Source: Aldrovandia affinis
Lineage: Eukaryota > Chordata > Actinopteri > Notacanthiformes > Halosauridae
Length of the DNA: 64,000 nucleotides
NCBI GenBank assembly: GCA_029706075.1
Contig: JAINUG010000015.1
Coordinates: 5,044,154 to 5,108,153, forward strand
Reading direction: 5' to 3'
Positions within the stretch are counted from its first letter, which is position 1. Every line of letters starts with the position of its first letter. A program made the position numbers and the translations under genes. Under the pieces are notes generated by a model that saw only the letters and a list, made by a program, of their open reading frames with translations, ran no database searches and had not been told where the DNA came from. This document shows, in pieces, positions 24,431 to 44,409 of this stretch.

Positions 24431-24975
24431 CAGTACCAGTCAAAAGTTTGAGTACACCTTCCATCTGGATTACGGCTAATCGGGCACTCCTTCATTCTTT
24501 AGCAAGATAACAACTCGAAACACACCTTGAAGTTGTGCCAGAACTATCTGGTGAAGGAGGAACATGAAGGACAACTCAAACTAATGATCTGGCTTGCCCA
24601 GTGTCCAGAACTCAATCCCATAGAACTTGTATGGGAATAACTGGACAGAAGAGTCAAAGCAAAGCAACACACAAGTGTCTCTGGGAATTGCTGCAGGAGA
24701 GCTGGGAAGACATGTCGGGTGATTTCCTGCTGAAACGTAAAAACCAAATGGCCTGTGTTTGTGAGGCTGTTGGGTGGCAAAGGGTGGCTATTTTGAGGAA
24801 TCCAAGATTACATTTTTAATTAAAATTTCTTTGTTTTGATGTTCCTTTTTCTTATTGGTACATGTATTTTTTGGCATTTTCATGTATTTACAGAAATGTA
24901 TACGGTGTAAAACATTGTCAATTATGAGATAAACCTAGTTTCCAACAGGTGTACTCAAACTTTTGACTGGTACTG
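24431..24975 (+). mobile_element. Tc1-like deletion derivative 1
   Basis: Inverted ends CAGTACCAGTCAAAAGTTTG and CAAACTTTTGACTGGTACTG, with TA on each side (24429-24430 and 24976-24977), as expected for Tc1/mariner insertion. The inside retains only the end of the transposase on the + strand: a stretch reading WLAQCPELNPIELVWE-type (GCCCAGTGTCCAGAACTCAA TCCCATAGAACTT), the third catalytic motif. About 1 kb of the front of the gene is deleted. Its right TA is also the left TA of the next element. Confidence 0.9.
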
Positions 24976-24977
24976 TA

Positions 24978-25891
24978 CACTACCGGTCAAAAGTTTTTGA
25001 ACACCCACATTTTCCAGTTTTTACTGAAATTTAAGCAGTTCAAGTCCAGTGAATAACCTGAAATGGTACAAAGGTAAGCGGTAAACTGCCAGAGGTAATA
25101 AAAAGAAAAAAAAATAGTTTAGGTTACCAAAAACTGAAAAATAATGTACATTTTAGAGTTATAAAAAGGCCCTTTTCAGGGAACAAGTAATGGGTTAATG
25201 TGGGTTAACAGTCACTCTGTGCAAGTCGCCAACTCTGGATCCAGCAAAAGAGCCCCAGACCATCATGCTCCCTCCTCCATGTTTGACAGTTGGTGTCACA
25301 CACTGAGGAACCATCCTTTCGCCTACTCGACGGCCTACAAAAACTATTAAAAATTTCAAGATTCAAAATTTTGATTAATTGGTCCATAAGACCTTCTTCC
25401 AGTCTTCAGTAGTCCACTGGTGGTGCTTCATGGCCCAGGCAAGCCTCTTTTTCTTATTTTGCCGTCTTAGCAATGGCTTTCTTACTGCCACTCGACCTGT
25501 CAAACCTGCAGCTCCAAGTCTTCTCTTCACAGTTGAAACTGAGACTTCCTTACTTTGACCAGTGTTAAGCTGTACTTGAAGCTGTTGTCCTGTGAGCTGC
25601 CTATCATGCAAGCTGTTGACTCTCAGAAACTTGTCTTCTGATTTTGTTGTGGGTTTGGGTCCTCCAGACCTCTTCCTGTCAGAGTTTGCTCCAGTGTCCA
25701 AGTGCCTTTTGATGGTGTAGGAAACTACTCATTGCCAAAAAATTTACATTATTTTTCCATTTTTGGTAACCTAAACCTAACAGTTTACCGCTTACCTTTG
25801 TACCATTTCAGATTATTCACTGGACTTGAACTGCTTAAATTTAAGTAAAAAATGGAAAATAGGGGTGTTCTAAAACTTTTGACCGGTAGTG
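24978..25891 (-). mobile_element. Tc1-like deletion derivative 2
   Basis: Inverted ends CACTACCGGTCAAAAGTTTT and AAAACTTTTGACCGGTAGTG, flanked by TA at 24976-24977 and 25892-25893. The minus strand carries the front half of a Tc1 transposase (25375-25701): LTGQQLQVQLN, VSTVKRRLGAAGLTGRVAVR and AWAMKHHQWTTEDWKKVLW. The first catalytic motif W-T-D-E-S is altered to W-T-N-stop, and weak similarity continues in broken frames to about 25205. A different Tc1 family from its neighbour, judged by its ends. Confidence 0.9.
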
Positions 25892-25893
25892 TA

Positions 25894-27352
25894 CAAGGAC
25901 ACAAGGAATCGATTTACATCGAAATCAACTTTACATCTCCGTGAAGAGCTAGGGGCAGAATCCTCGTCCCGGCACAACCACGCAGTTCCCATCTTGGTTA
26001 AGGTCACTGGCAAGTTACATTTTTACACAACTTAACACTCTTGCAGACATGACATGAAAGTGTCACAGGAGTGTTTTGTGGATATGCTTGTCTCCCTGCA
26101 GTTAAAAAAATGCATTTGAGCCAGATCTTAAAAACATAAATTCAAAGTCACATTTTAGTTGGTAATGTAAACAGAGCCTCACACTTTCCATTTTGTGCTA
26201 CTTAAATAAAAACATAGTCTCTCAGAATTCCACAGAATTTTACCACAGATAGATTTATTGGGATGTAGCTCATTTCAGAAGATTAAATCTGTCCATTTTT
26301 AAATAAGTGGCAGCCGCAATTTATCTAAGTTGAAGAAATAGATTGTGATGCCAGTTAAAAATGAATAAACATAAAAAATAGCATTGCCTGTCTCTGGCAG
26401 CCGTGGTTAATGAGAGAATTACGAATATTTTTCATCACACTGCATGGAAGACATGAATAAATGCATGTTACAAATCCATTACACACAATAACAACACCCC
26501 CCCAACCCCTGCCTTCCCAGTCCGGCTCCAAGGCCTTCTATATGGAACTTCTCAACACTTAGGAAAGACTTGCTGCATGATCTTCTAAGCGTGATGAATT
26601 GAATTTATTGTGTTGACTCTTGCTAATATAAGCTCCCAGCAGGGTGAGGGCTGAGTTTTTAATTAAACAGAAGTTGTGTGTTTACGTGAGAGAAGGGGTG
26701 TGAGGGATTGCCAGACTCAGCGCAGGTGGGGCCAGGTGGGCTGCGATACGGGGGTGACAGATCCAATCACCTGCGCTGTGCGGTGTTAATGAACATTTTA
26801 ATCAACACCTGCTTGTTAAACAGCATTTTAATATCTCCCCTGTTGCTGTTGTTTTCAATTACCTGAGGCTGCCTCCGTTTTGGCCTCAAGGGGGGGGAGG
26901 GCGAGAGGGGCAGGGGCTGCCGGAGTTAGCTCTGACGTGCCTTTGGAATCTCTGCTCCTAAAAATACGGCGGGGGGAGTTCACCACCACCTGCACCTGTT
27001 GCCTCAGGCTGCCTGTGTTTTTCAGACAGCAGAAAAAACCCCATCCCACACCTCAACAGGTGCTTCCATCCGTGATCTGGCCCATGAGTGCTGGCCCCCC
27101 GGGGTCCTCACAAGAACAAGCCCCCCCACGCACCCAGTGCCCGGTCCACCGACCGCCTCCGTAATTCAACACTACACTCAGCCGCTAGCACATAACCAAA
27201 ACCAACAGGGGATCAGGAGGGATCGCGTCTACCCAGAAAGGCAAAAAGCATTAGTAATGGACGTCATGTATGAATACGTTAACCAGTGATTTAGCAGCCG
27301 TGTGCTTACGCTGATCAGCCGCTCGATGGAAATTCTGCATTGGAGAGCGCGC
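25894..27352 (+). other. snx29: SNX29 intron 3, including a candidate regulatory stretch
   Basis: No gene is supported. The segment 26620-26880 has several E-box-like CACCTG/CAGGTG words and ATTTTAAT-type homeobox-like words, and lacks repeats, so it might be an enhancer. The GC-rich stretch 26885-27165 contains several overlapping short frames with no similarity. Confidence 0.45.
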
Positions 27353-27380
27353 GGGCTGCATTGGACCCAACATGTTTTTT

Positions 27381-27610
27381 ATAATGTTTCAGAGATGTGT
27401 GTAGATTTACACGTGGTCCTTCCCATTTCAGCGCGTTATTGAATGATCAGTGAAATGCATGTTCACGATTTCACAATTTTCATGGATAAACAATTAAACT
27501 TTATAAAAATACTGGAAATTGATTTCATTTTTAAAAGGTTACAAATACAAATCATAAAATGCATTGTCAAAAATTGTCACCTCCTAATTCACCTTCTAAT
27601 TTAATATGTG
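27381..27610 (+). repeat. Local direct duplication, copy 1
   Basis: Shares order and near-identity with 28856-29150: TATAATGTTT, CCTTCCCATTTCAG, TTATTGAATGATCAGTGAAA, ACTTTATAAAAATACTGGAA and TTGTCACCTCCTAATTCACC occur in the same order in both. Differences are small insertions, so this is a diverged direct repeat about 1.5 kb apart. No coding content. Confidence 0.88.
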
Positions 27611-28855
27611 GGCTGTATTGGACCCGACGTGGTTTTCATTGCTTTTGTTGTGCAGTTTTTTGTCATTGGGACAAAGTCACCCCTCCCCAGCCTGCCACAC
27701 CTCCCTTGGGGGTGGTAAATTACAGAAACAGCTGGATGTGTTAGGTCACTGCAGTTGACAGATATTATGCAGATCAGGTCCAATTTAAAAAATACTCAAC
27801 ACAAAGTGACTTCAGTCAGCCATGACAGGTGTCCTGTCAGTGTGCCAATGCGACCCGATGTTTGTCTAATCTGCGTCCCTCATCAAAGGAAATCCACACG
27901 CTGGGAGACACCCCCTGCCTCAGTACACAGCCTTGAGATGGGTGATAATAAAAAATAAAAAAACACAAATACCCCTGGCATTCTCTTTATCTCTTTAAAT
28001 TATTTCCAATGCAGTTTCACCGGGCAGAGAACGAGCATGATGGCGTTTGGAGTGATGGTAATCATTGGGCTTGCACAGTCGACGCACAGTTGGAATGCGA
28101 CGAGGCGATGAGAGTACTTTTGGAGGAAGTGGGCCTGGCTCCCACACCATCGTTGTATGTTTGCATACTTTTTTTCTCCACCACGAACAGTGCTTTTCTC
28201 GTTCCTCTTTTCAAACTCGTATGAAATTAGATTTTTCATGACTAGCGTGGGAGTGTTATTTTTCAGTTTATTTTTGTGATAATCTCACAGAGTGGATCCA
28301 AACTGCCTGATTTTCCTGCGGCGTCCTTTATTAACCTTCGTATTAACTTTCGTCGAATGCCTGTGCCTCACAAAAGCTGAGATGATGTCCATGTGTATGA
28401 ACCTGATCTTGAAGAGAGATTGCTGATCCTTCATATATCTCAGGACTGGCAGCAGTCTGAAGGGTTGTCTGCCGTTTAAAGCAGCTTTGATCACAAATCT
28501 AACAGGTCAGCAGTTTCTTTTTGAATGGTGCAGTAAAAAAACCGAAAAACTGTCAACTTCACTCTTGCAGAATTTGAATCGCTTCCTTGAAGGCTCACTT
28601 CCATCGTGAACACCTTCCTTTGGTCTGCTGATAACGAGGCACAGAAGTGCACATGGAAGCACCACTTAGAGACTCTGGTCATGGTCATCTCTGTGTTCAG
28701 CTTTGCTGTTAGAAATGGTGCTTTAAGTTTCCTCAGTAGCTTACATTACCTGCCATTACAGCTTGACAGATTGATGCTGAATTGCAACTGAAGATAAAGT
28801 GCTGTTCCTAACAGTCAATTGGAGAAGGTTCTGAGAGTTGTTGGGTTTTAGTTCT

Positions 28856-29150
28856 ATAATGTTTAAGAGATGTCTGATTTCAAAGTGTGTGGGTTTACAG
28901 CTGTTCCTTCCCATTTCAGACTCACCCGGAGTGCGTTATTGAATGATCAGTGAAATGCATGTTCACGATTTCGTTTGGTAACCAGTTGCCACATCTTCCC
29001 CCATGAATAAACCAATTAAACTTTATAAAAATACTGGAAATGTAAGACTGCATGCTATCTATTTTTATTTTTTTTAAGTTACAAATATAAATCATAAAAT
29101 GCATTGCCAAAGATTGTCACCTCCTAATTCACCTTTTAATTGAATGTGTA
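28856..29150 (+). repeat. Local direct duplication, copy 2
   Basis: Partner of 27381-27610, with three extra short insertions (for example after ATTTCAG and after CACGATTTC). Orientation is the same. Origin may be a segmental duplication or two insertions of an unknown repeat. Confidence 0.88.
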
Positions 29151-30059
29151 TTTGAATAAGTGTCATTTTAGTTTGGGCATCTTAATTACATTCAATTATT
29201 GTGTTGGTATACCGCAATGGGGGATTTTCATCAATATTGTACTTTATTAATAATTTAATTTGACACTTTCTTTGGCATTGTGGGTTTTGGGCTGTGTCAG
29301 ATCCTGAGAACATCACTGCGGATGAATTCGTGCACTAGTGCATGCCAAGAAATGGCCCTCCCAAATTCAGGCTTTCACCCAAACAGTGAACCCCAGTCAT
29401 GACTTCTGAGCTGGTGTTGAGCTGCCAACCTTCACCGCGCACATAAAAGCATGACTGTTCTTTACGTCACACAGGAGGCATTCTGAATTCACGCCTGACA
29501 AAGTAATTTCCTTCCCCCTTTCAGAAAGAATGGTTTGAATTATTCTGCTTTACATTTTGTCGTTTGAATTTATGCATATGACGTGTGGTATGAAATCACC
29601 AGAAGCCAGGCATTGTCAGAGCGTCTGTCGATGCCAGTGGAACTCTCCTCATAACTCGCAGGACTGATGAGTTCTCGGCTGCCATTTGAACGGGAGAGGC
29701 AATAAAACGGGGAGCTTTGATTAAAGGGCAGAATCGGCATCGAGGCTCACCATTTGTCATCACTTACACTGCCTTTTTTTCTCATTGCGGTTTGTTTTCT
29801 GATTATACGATAATGTGGCACCTGATGTTTTATTTATACGATTGACTTTTACCAGGGTGAACGCACCCCTGTATAAGGACGTTTGGCAAGGATTCCCTAC
29901 CGTGTCGCAATGTGGAATTTAAAGTGTGCTATTCCAGTGTTGGCAGGATTTACATTTAGATGATTTACATTGCGTTGTGCTGATTCTCAGTTGTCCTGTT
30001 GTTCAATGAGCGTTATAAGGCAACAAAATGCAGCCCCACTCCGAGCCCCACTATGACCT
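29151..30059 (+). other. snx29: SNX29 intron 3, no feature recognised
   Basis: Unremarkable intron with no open frame or repeat I can support. Confidence 0.5.
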
Positions 30060-30470
30060 TACATAATAATAATAATAATTTTATAATAATAACTTTATTT
30101 GCACAAAACATACATTCAAAGTGCTTCACAGAGACCAGAGTAAAATACAGATAAAACAAATAATGTATGTAACATGAGAGATGAGAATAATGAAAAGTCC
30201 ATCAAAATAAATAAAAAGTTTCTTGAAAAGGAGCATAAATAAAAGTATGAGAGTAGGTAAAACAAATAAGGTCAATAAAACAAGTAGTAGCCAAAGTAAG
30301 TCTTAAGTTGAGATTTAAATCCATTAAAGAATTAAAACTACTGAGCAATCTCTTATGTACTGTGGTAATGAGTTCCATAACTTAGGTGCATAAAAGGAAC
30401 ACTCTCCTCTGCATCTGTATTTTACACCGGGTAAGGTGAGCAGATCGCACAAATGAGGCCTGGTTTCTGC
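30060..30470 (-). repeat. Interspersed retroposon-like fragment with AAT repeats
   Basis: Begins with AAT/TTA repeats and ACTTTATTTGCACAAAACAT followed by TTCAAAGTGCTTCACAGAGA, the reverse orientation of a tail type common in teleosts. The sequence further right (GAGTTCCATAACTTAGG, GGAACACTCTCC) matches the general layout of that dispersed family. Family name not established. Confidence 0.55.
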
Positions 30471-30599
30471 TGCTTGATGATGACTATAGAACATTGCCAC
30501 AAGTCCTCAGAACACTTTCCTTTTGGCCAATCTTAATTTAACCAAGCCCCCTCATTGAATAATGTATTACATGTATTTTTATTACATTTATTACACTGG

Positions 30600-30695
30600 T
30601 GGTGGTTGAGGTGAGTTGCCCCTATCATTGTAAAGCACTTTCAGTTCCTTGGGGGGAAAAAAGCGCTATATAAATCCAATGTTCATTCATTCATT
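30600..30695 (+). repeat. Retroposon tail fragment
   Basis: TTGTAAAGCACTTTCAGTTC … AAGCGCTATATAAATCCAAT followed by CATT repeats. This 'TGTAAAGCACTTTG…GCGCTATATAAAT' tail is common at the 3' ends of fish retroposons. Opposite orientation to the piece just upstream. Confidence 0.6.
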
Positions 30696-38962
<8,267 letters not shown>

Positions 38963-38978
38963 ACATTCGTTTCTCTTT

Positions 38979-39330
38979 TTAAATAATTTTCTGATTTTAT
39001 CCTGTTTTTCTCCCAATTTGGTAGCGAATTACTCCCGCTATTCTTAGGCCAATCCCCTCCCTCGTAGTTCGCTGCCGTAGCCCTGTGACCGGCAGTGACA
39101 AAGGCGAAGCATTGTCTCCTCCGAGATGGCACTTGTCATGCTGTCGACCGTCACTCCGGCACCCCGAACAGTGTCGGCTTCCCTCCACCCTCCCTGGGGC
39201 GGACAGCCAATTGCCACCCCCTGGTGGCACTCCCGGCCAGAGCCGACTCTGGCGCGGACCGGGGAATCGAACCCCCGTCGCCGTGGCCATCGTCGGACAT
39301 TGAAACCACTAGACCATGCGGGGGGCCCCG
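38979..39330 (-). mobile_element. tRNA-derived SINE, full length, with target duplications
   Basis: On the minus strand the element starts GGGGCCCCCCGCATGGTCTA, with an A box (TGGTCTAGTGG) and a B box (GGGTTCGATTCCCC), as in a tRNA-Glu/Asp-like pol III promoter. A GC-rich body of about 230 bp follows, and it ends CCAAATTGGGAGAAAAAC plus an A/T-rich tail. It is bounded by ACATTCGTTTCTCTTT (38963-38978) and ACATTTGTTTCTCTTT (39331-39346), a 16-bp duplication with one mismatch. The short frames seen across it on both strands are by-products of its GC content. Confidence 0.9.
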
Positions 39331-42300
39331 ACATTTGTTTCTCTTTAAACAGGTCTGCTGATTACAGTGCACCAAGGGGGACGGTTGGTTCTTTAGAAAC
39401 TGTAGAAACACTGTGACACTTCAGGTTTTATTTTTAGGCGATCAGAGAATGCTACCGTCTGACTCGGCTGGCTGTGTTTTCAATGACTTTGCTGTCAGCA
39501 TTGTTTTCGCATTTGATATGGCATGCATTTGACTGTCCATCAAAGGAAGGTATCAGATAAAAACTTGGGAAGAACAAAGTGCAACCTTTCCCCCCCCCCA
39601 TTTCAGGTGGTTCCATGTTCTGGCTCTGATGGTTATGTAAGAACCCTCCAGTGCTGATTTTGGCATTTGTTATTGACAAAAGAGGCCGATTTACAGACTC
39701 ACGTAATTCAGGTTGCTTTCAGCGCTGTTGGGAATGTGATGAGTTTTCCTGTAGGAGCCCCCCCCCACACACACACTTGCTGTACTCCTCTTAGGGCTCA
39801 TTGGGGAGATGTGAGTCCTACTTCCTCACTCCACTCTGTCTGTGTAAGTGGTGGAGGAATCAGGAGGTCTTTGATTCTTCCTGAGTGGCTGTCATTAGAC
39901 CCTTGTCACTGGCTGCAGTTCTGGCCCGTTAGCCTTGCATGCGCTCTTAACCAATAATGGCCCAGATGAATGCTGCTCCTCGCCCTGATATCATTCTCCA
40001 TCGCACATATGGTCCACATCACAGAAAAAAAAAAATCATGATTCATTACAAGTGTGCCATTTTTATGGCTATCCAAAAGCCCCTTTGATGCAAAATAAAA
40101 GAAAATGACAGAGCATCTGTTGTTTTCTGTTATAAGCAAATAAAAAAGGATGAGTGTGCAGACTGGGTTCACTTGGATCAAGTTATTTCATGTTATTACT
40201 CCGAACTATTCATGTTATTCATTGTAAAATTGAAGCTGGCTGTTGTAGCATTAACTTGGCTCTTCTGTTAATATGCTTAAAATTTGAGTTGAAGATGCAA
40301 TCGAAATGTAGAGTTGTACACGGGGGCCAATATTCCACTGGCTTTAAGTAGATATTGGGGTTGGACAAGGTGTAATTTCTCAAAATCCTTTTAACTGTTT
40401 AAAATGTGGTCTGTATCTTTTGTTTACGTGTGAAACTTGACATTGCATGGTATCCTCCACCTGAGAGGGGAAGTCTTATTGGTCAGACGGTTTGAAATGT
40501 TCATTTTAAATGAATTATGTTAATTTAGGAATGGGTTGATTGGCAAAGGTAAATAAAACGAAAAATACCTCTTCCATTGTTGCTGTGTGGATGTTGCGTT
40601 TCATCTCTGTAAACACGAGTCTCCAAACAGTAGTGACAGATTGCCTTGCTTTAAGCTGAAAGTCAGTCCTGAAGGCTGGAAATCTCTATTTCCAAGGTGA
40701 CACAATCAAGGTCAAGCAGCAATCTTGTTTTTTCAGAGACGTCCGTAACATCCACTTCGGTCAAGAGGTTTAAAGTAAACATCATGCACGGCTCCTGATG
40801 TTCAGTCACTAAATCTGTCGTTGAACTCTTGGTCAGAGTAGGCTACTTGTTAATGTCCATTAACCTAGCAGCAGCTTCATGTTCAGCCAGTGTTTGGACC
40901 ACAAGAAAAAAATATATTTTGCATGTATTTTATCTCTTTGTCTGTACCACATCTCACCTTGAAGGTTTTGACTACACTAAATTGGCAATTTTCTTATCTT
41001 TTCCTTGTAATTCACAGTACACAGTGTTCTCCGTCAAATTTGTTCGAAAAAACATCAAACCTGGAAATGTTTGAAAATTTGGTTGTACATTCATTTCTTG
41101 GCTTCATGCAAGCTTTGATATCTGACAAAAGTGAAAGCAGTTCTAAAATTCAGATTTCACTGTGTGCAGAAAAATATCACAACATTCGTGAGGTTTAAGC
41201 TGCAAAAAATGGATTAAGCTAATAATTATGGCAACAGGAAACACAACCTTAATGCACAAATTGTCTATTGATGCATGACCAGTGTTAGAAACAAGTCAAA
41301 TCTGCTTTACTATGTGCATGATGTCATTGCTAGGGCCCTCTGTTATTATTGCCACTAAATTCTCCAACAAAAGGCTACACTATTCAAATATTTGTTGACC
41401 CCTTTGTGATCTGAAGCATCACCCGGTGGTCTGTTTCATGGAGCCTGTTAGGAAAAGGGAAGAGGGAGACTGAGATAACATGCATTGCCTTTGGTTTGAA
41501 AATGTCTAGGACAGCCATCAAAGCAAAGCCTAAAAAAGGCTATTTCTGCCTGTTTTTCACTACTACTACAACCTAATATCTCCAAAACTACACATTGCAC
41601 AGACATGGTTGAGGGCTTGATGTGAAGTAGACAGTTGTACCATAAGGATTGAAGTCTCAGCATCTGCAAATGTGTCATCTATGAGACTTGTGATGCACTT
41701 TATAAGTATATAAAATGTCAAATAAAGACAATGATTTACACCCAACTAATATGATGATTTTTTTTTTTACCTCTAAAGCCATAGCAGATTCCAGATGAAT
41801 AATGTTAATGTGCACTACCCCAAGTGGTTGTTGTCATATGCGTCATTCCAGACCCAAGGCAGACGAAACACCCACCGAAGCCAGTGTCTTCATATGTGTC
41901 TTCAAAAACCTCTTCTAAGGCAGTAAAACAATGGTGATCGTATAAACGATTACTCATTTTATTTTGTTCAAATTGCTCAGAACCCAGAAGTGGCAGTTTT
42001 CACATGCGTGCAGTGCTTGGATGATTTTCAGTGGAATTGGACTGGTCAAATACGCGTTGACCTATGACCTTGAATCTAACCATGACATGGCTTTCATGTA
42101 CAACCAACCAATAGCTATTCAGATGATAAACCCCTGAGCCCATGCTCGGTGGCTGGATATAGGCGCATGGCTGGTGCTTCGGTGCATCTCGAAATCTCAT
42201 GAAATATACAGACTATGGGGAAGAAACTTTTTTTCTACAAGCATAACAACCTTGGAAATTAGTTGATACACACAGGACTGCCCTCAGCTGACTGCCTCAA

Positions 42301-42500
42301 ACACACAGCGAGTAAGAGAGTTTAAAGTGAACACGGTGATAAAGTATGACAAAAACGAATTATATAAATTATAGTACGCATCCCTGAAACATTTAAATAC
42401 GATTTTCCTTTAGCTGAAATGGAATGTGATTTTTTTAAAACTTTTTCTAACGGGAGAGTTTATAAGAGAGTAAAGTTTAGCGTGTGCATTTTGGTGTAAT

Positions 42501-42521
42501 GGGATGGGGTGGGGTGGGGGG
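42501..42521 (+). other. G-quadruplex motif
   Basis: Four runs of three or more G separated by 1-2 bases (GGGATGGGGTGGGGTGGGGG) match the simple intramolecular G-quadruplex pattern. Being on the SNX29 sense strand, it would also be in the nascent RNA. Confidence 0.6.
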
Positions 42522-44342
42522 TGTAGTTAAGTGCCCTGCAGTTTTATGATCATAATCAGTCTTAAAAATGATGGATTGGCATAAAAAATATTTTCCCAGC
42601 TGCATTAAATAGTTTTTAAGACAATGACATCGAGAAACAAATGTCAATAACAATTACAATTAATAATTGCTAACAGGAAGAGGCCAGATGTATGCTTCTC
42701 TACTTTAATTTAATTTCTCTACTTTAATCTCTAAAATTGTATTATGGGGTTATACCTTATTACAATTCATACTGAGACAGATTTGTGATTCCTTGAATCA
42801 CTTAACAAGAGGTGCTTTGGTGCTTTAATTTAGGAAAAATCATCACTTTCTGTTTGAGGGAGTGAGTCACTCGCCAGCTGCCCTGTCAAGAACAAAAACA
42901 AATTAAAGATGAAGTAGGTTTAAGGTGTGGAGATTGCTTTAAAATATGTTTTGACTGGTTTGTGATGTGAGAAGGTGTGTGCAGATGGCTCTGGGAAATG
43001 TGTGATGAAGTAGTGTGTTGTCATGACTGAAATTGCTGCAGAAGTGGGCTTCATGGACATCTAAAATTGGCTGCATTCCTCCAGTAATTCTGGGTTACAG
43101 ATTTGTAAAAATGTGTTGCCACTGTTAGTAGCCTGACCCTGTTGGATTCCATTCCAAATTCCATCTGTACACTGACAGAATAATAACCCCAACTTAAAAT
43201 GGACTTGATTTAAGGTTGATTGAGCAGACCAGGGTGCCTGTCTTCTGTCTGGCGGTTCTGAAAGATGTTGTTTGGTCTGGTCATATTTGGTGCTTGTCTT
43301 CGGTGTCGGGGGACCACAAAACAAATGGAAGATGGAAGAAAATGTATGATATTATAATCTTACTCCAAAGGTCTGCATTGTACTAAAAGTTTTCAGTGCT
43401 CAATTCGGGCATGTTTACGAAGCTAGTTGAGACATTTCGTTTGTGTAGCTCTGCATTATGTTGGATGCAAGCACATTTTAAAAGGTGAAATCGAAAGAAT
43501 TACCTTTCTTCGTGTTTGCCATGGATGAGGTGTTACTTTAATTAAAACACTTCTATTAACTTGACTACCCCCTTCTTTTCGCCATTCGCCATCAGCGAAG
43601 GCTCACGTACTGCGTGTGTGCGTGCTGGAAAGCCCAGGTTATTTCAGCTCTGGTGTTTGGAGAAAACATGTGGGGCTGGGTATTTGAACCAGCGGCATAT
43701 GTGACCGAGATGCTTACTGTAGGTGTGTCGACAGAAGCACAAATAATCAATTTACTAGGGGGCGAATCTATCAGTTGTTAACTGTGTCCACTAACAACTG
43801 CGGCGGTTTGACCAGTGTTTTTTTCCCTTTTCCTTTAACAAGTGAAGGGGTGCCTAGGGCCTCGGCGCTGCAGTTTGCAGGGTTGTCTGGCTCTTGTCAC
43901 AAATGCTCATTGCTGCATCCCCCTCTCATTGACTGCTACACGCGGGTGAGACAAGCAGGATTTTGAAAAAGGTGAGATACCATTGTGTCCCCATGTAGGG
44001 CTGACAAACGATAACTGATGTTGTTCCAGTTCACTCTGTCCCTAAAGAAGCCATAATGCAGTCGTTTTGTCCAACAGCATCACAAATTTGTAAAGGAAAA
44101 CTGGGTGTTAGAGGGAGGGAGACCCTGTATCTCAGCTGTCATAGCTGCTCTGTGTAGGCAGTTTCTTGTCCTTACTGTTCCATGAAATCTTGAACTTGTC
44201 CACAGTGGAGTTCAGCGTGGCCCACAATAGGTGTCTTTACACTGAACTGAAAGCTTGTATTTAGAAATCCAGCTACTTGCGGTGATTCAGCCAACCACAT
44301 TCATGTTGTGAACTGATGGATTTTTTTTTTTTTGTAGATTGA

Positions 44343-44409
44343 GTTCTACATTAGTGAAAGACATTGCCAAGACATTTGATTAGGGGTTCTACATTAGTGG
44401 AAGACATTG
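44343..44409 (+). repeat. Short tandem duplication
   Basis: GTTCTACATTAGTGAAAGAC and GTTCTACATTAGTGGAAGAC, each followed by ATTG, occur 43 bp apart in direct orientation. Confidence 0.8.

Noticed and set aside
39252-39330. tRNA-like sequence on the minus strand
   Set aside because: Has A and B boxes but the acceptor stem does not pair; it is the head of the SINE at 38979-39330.
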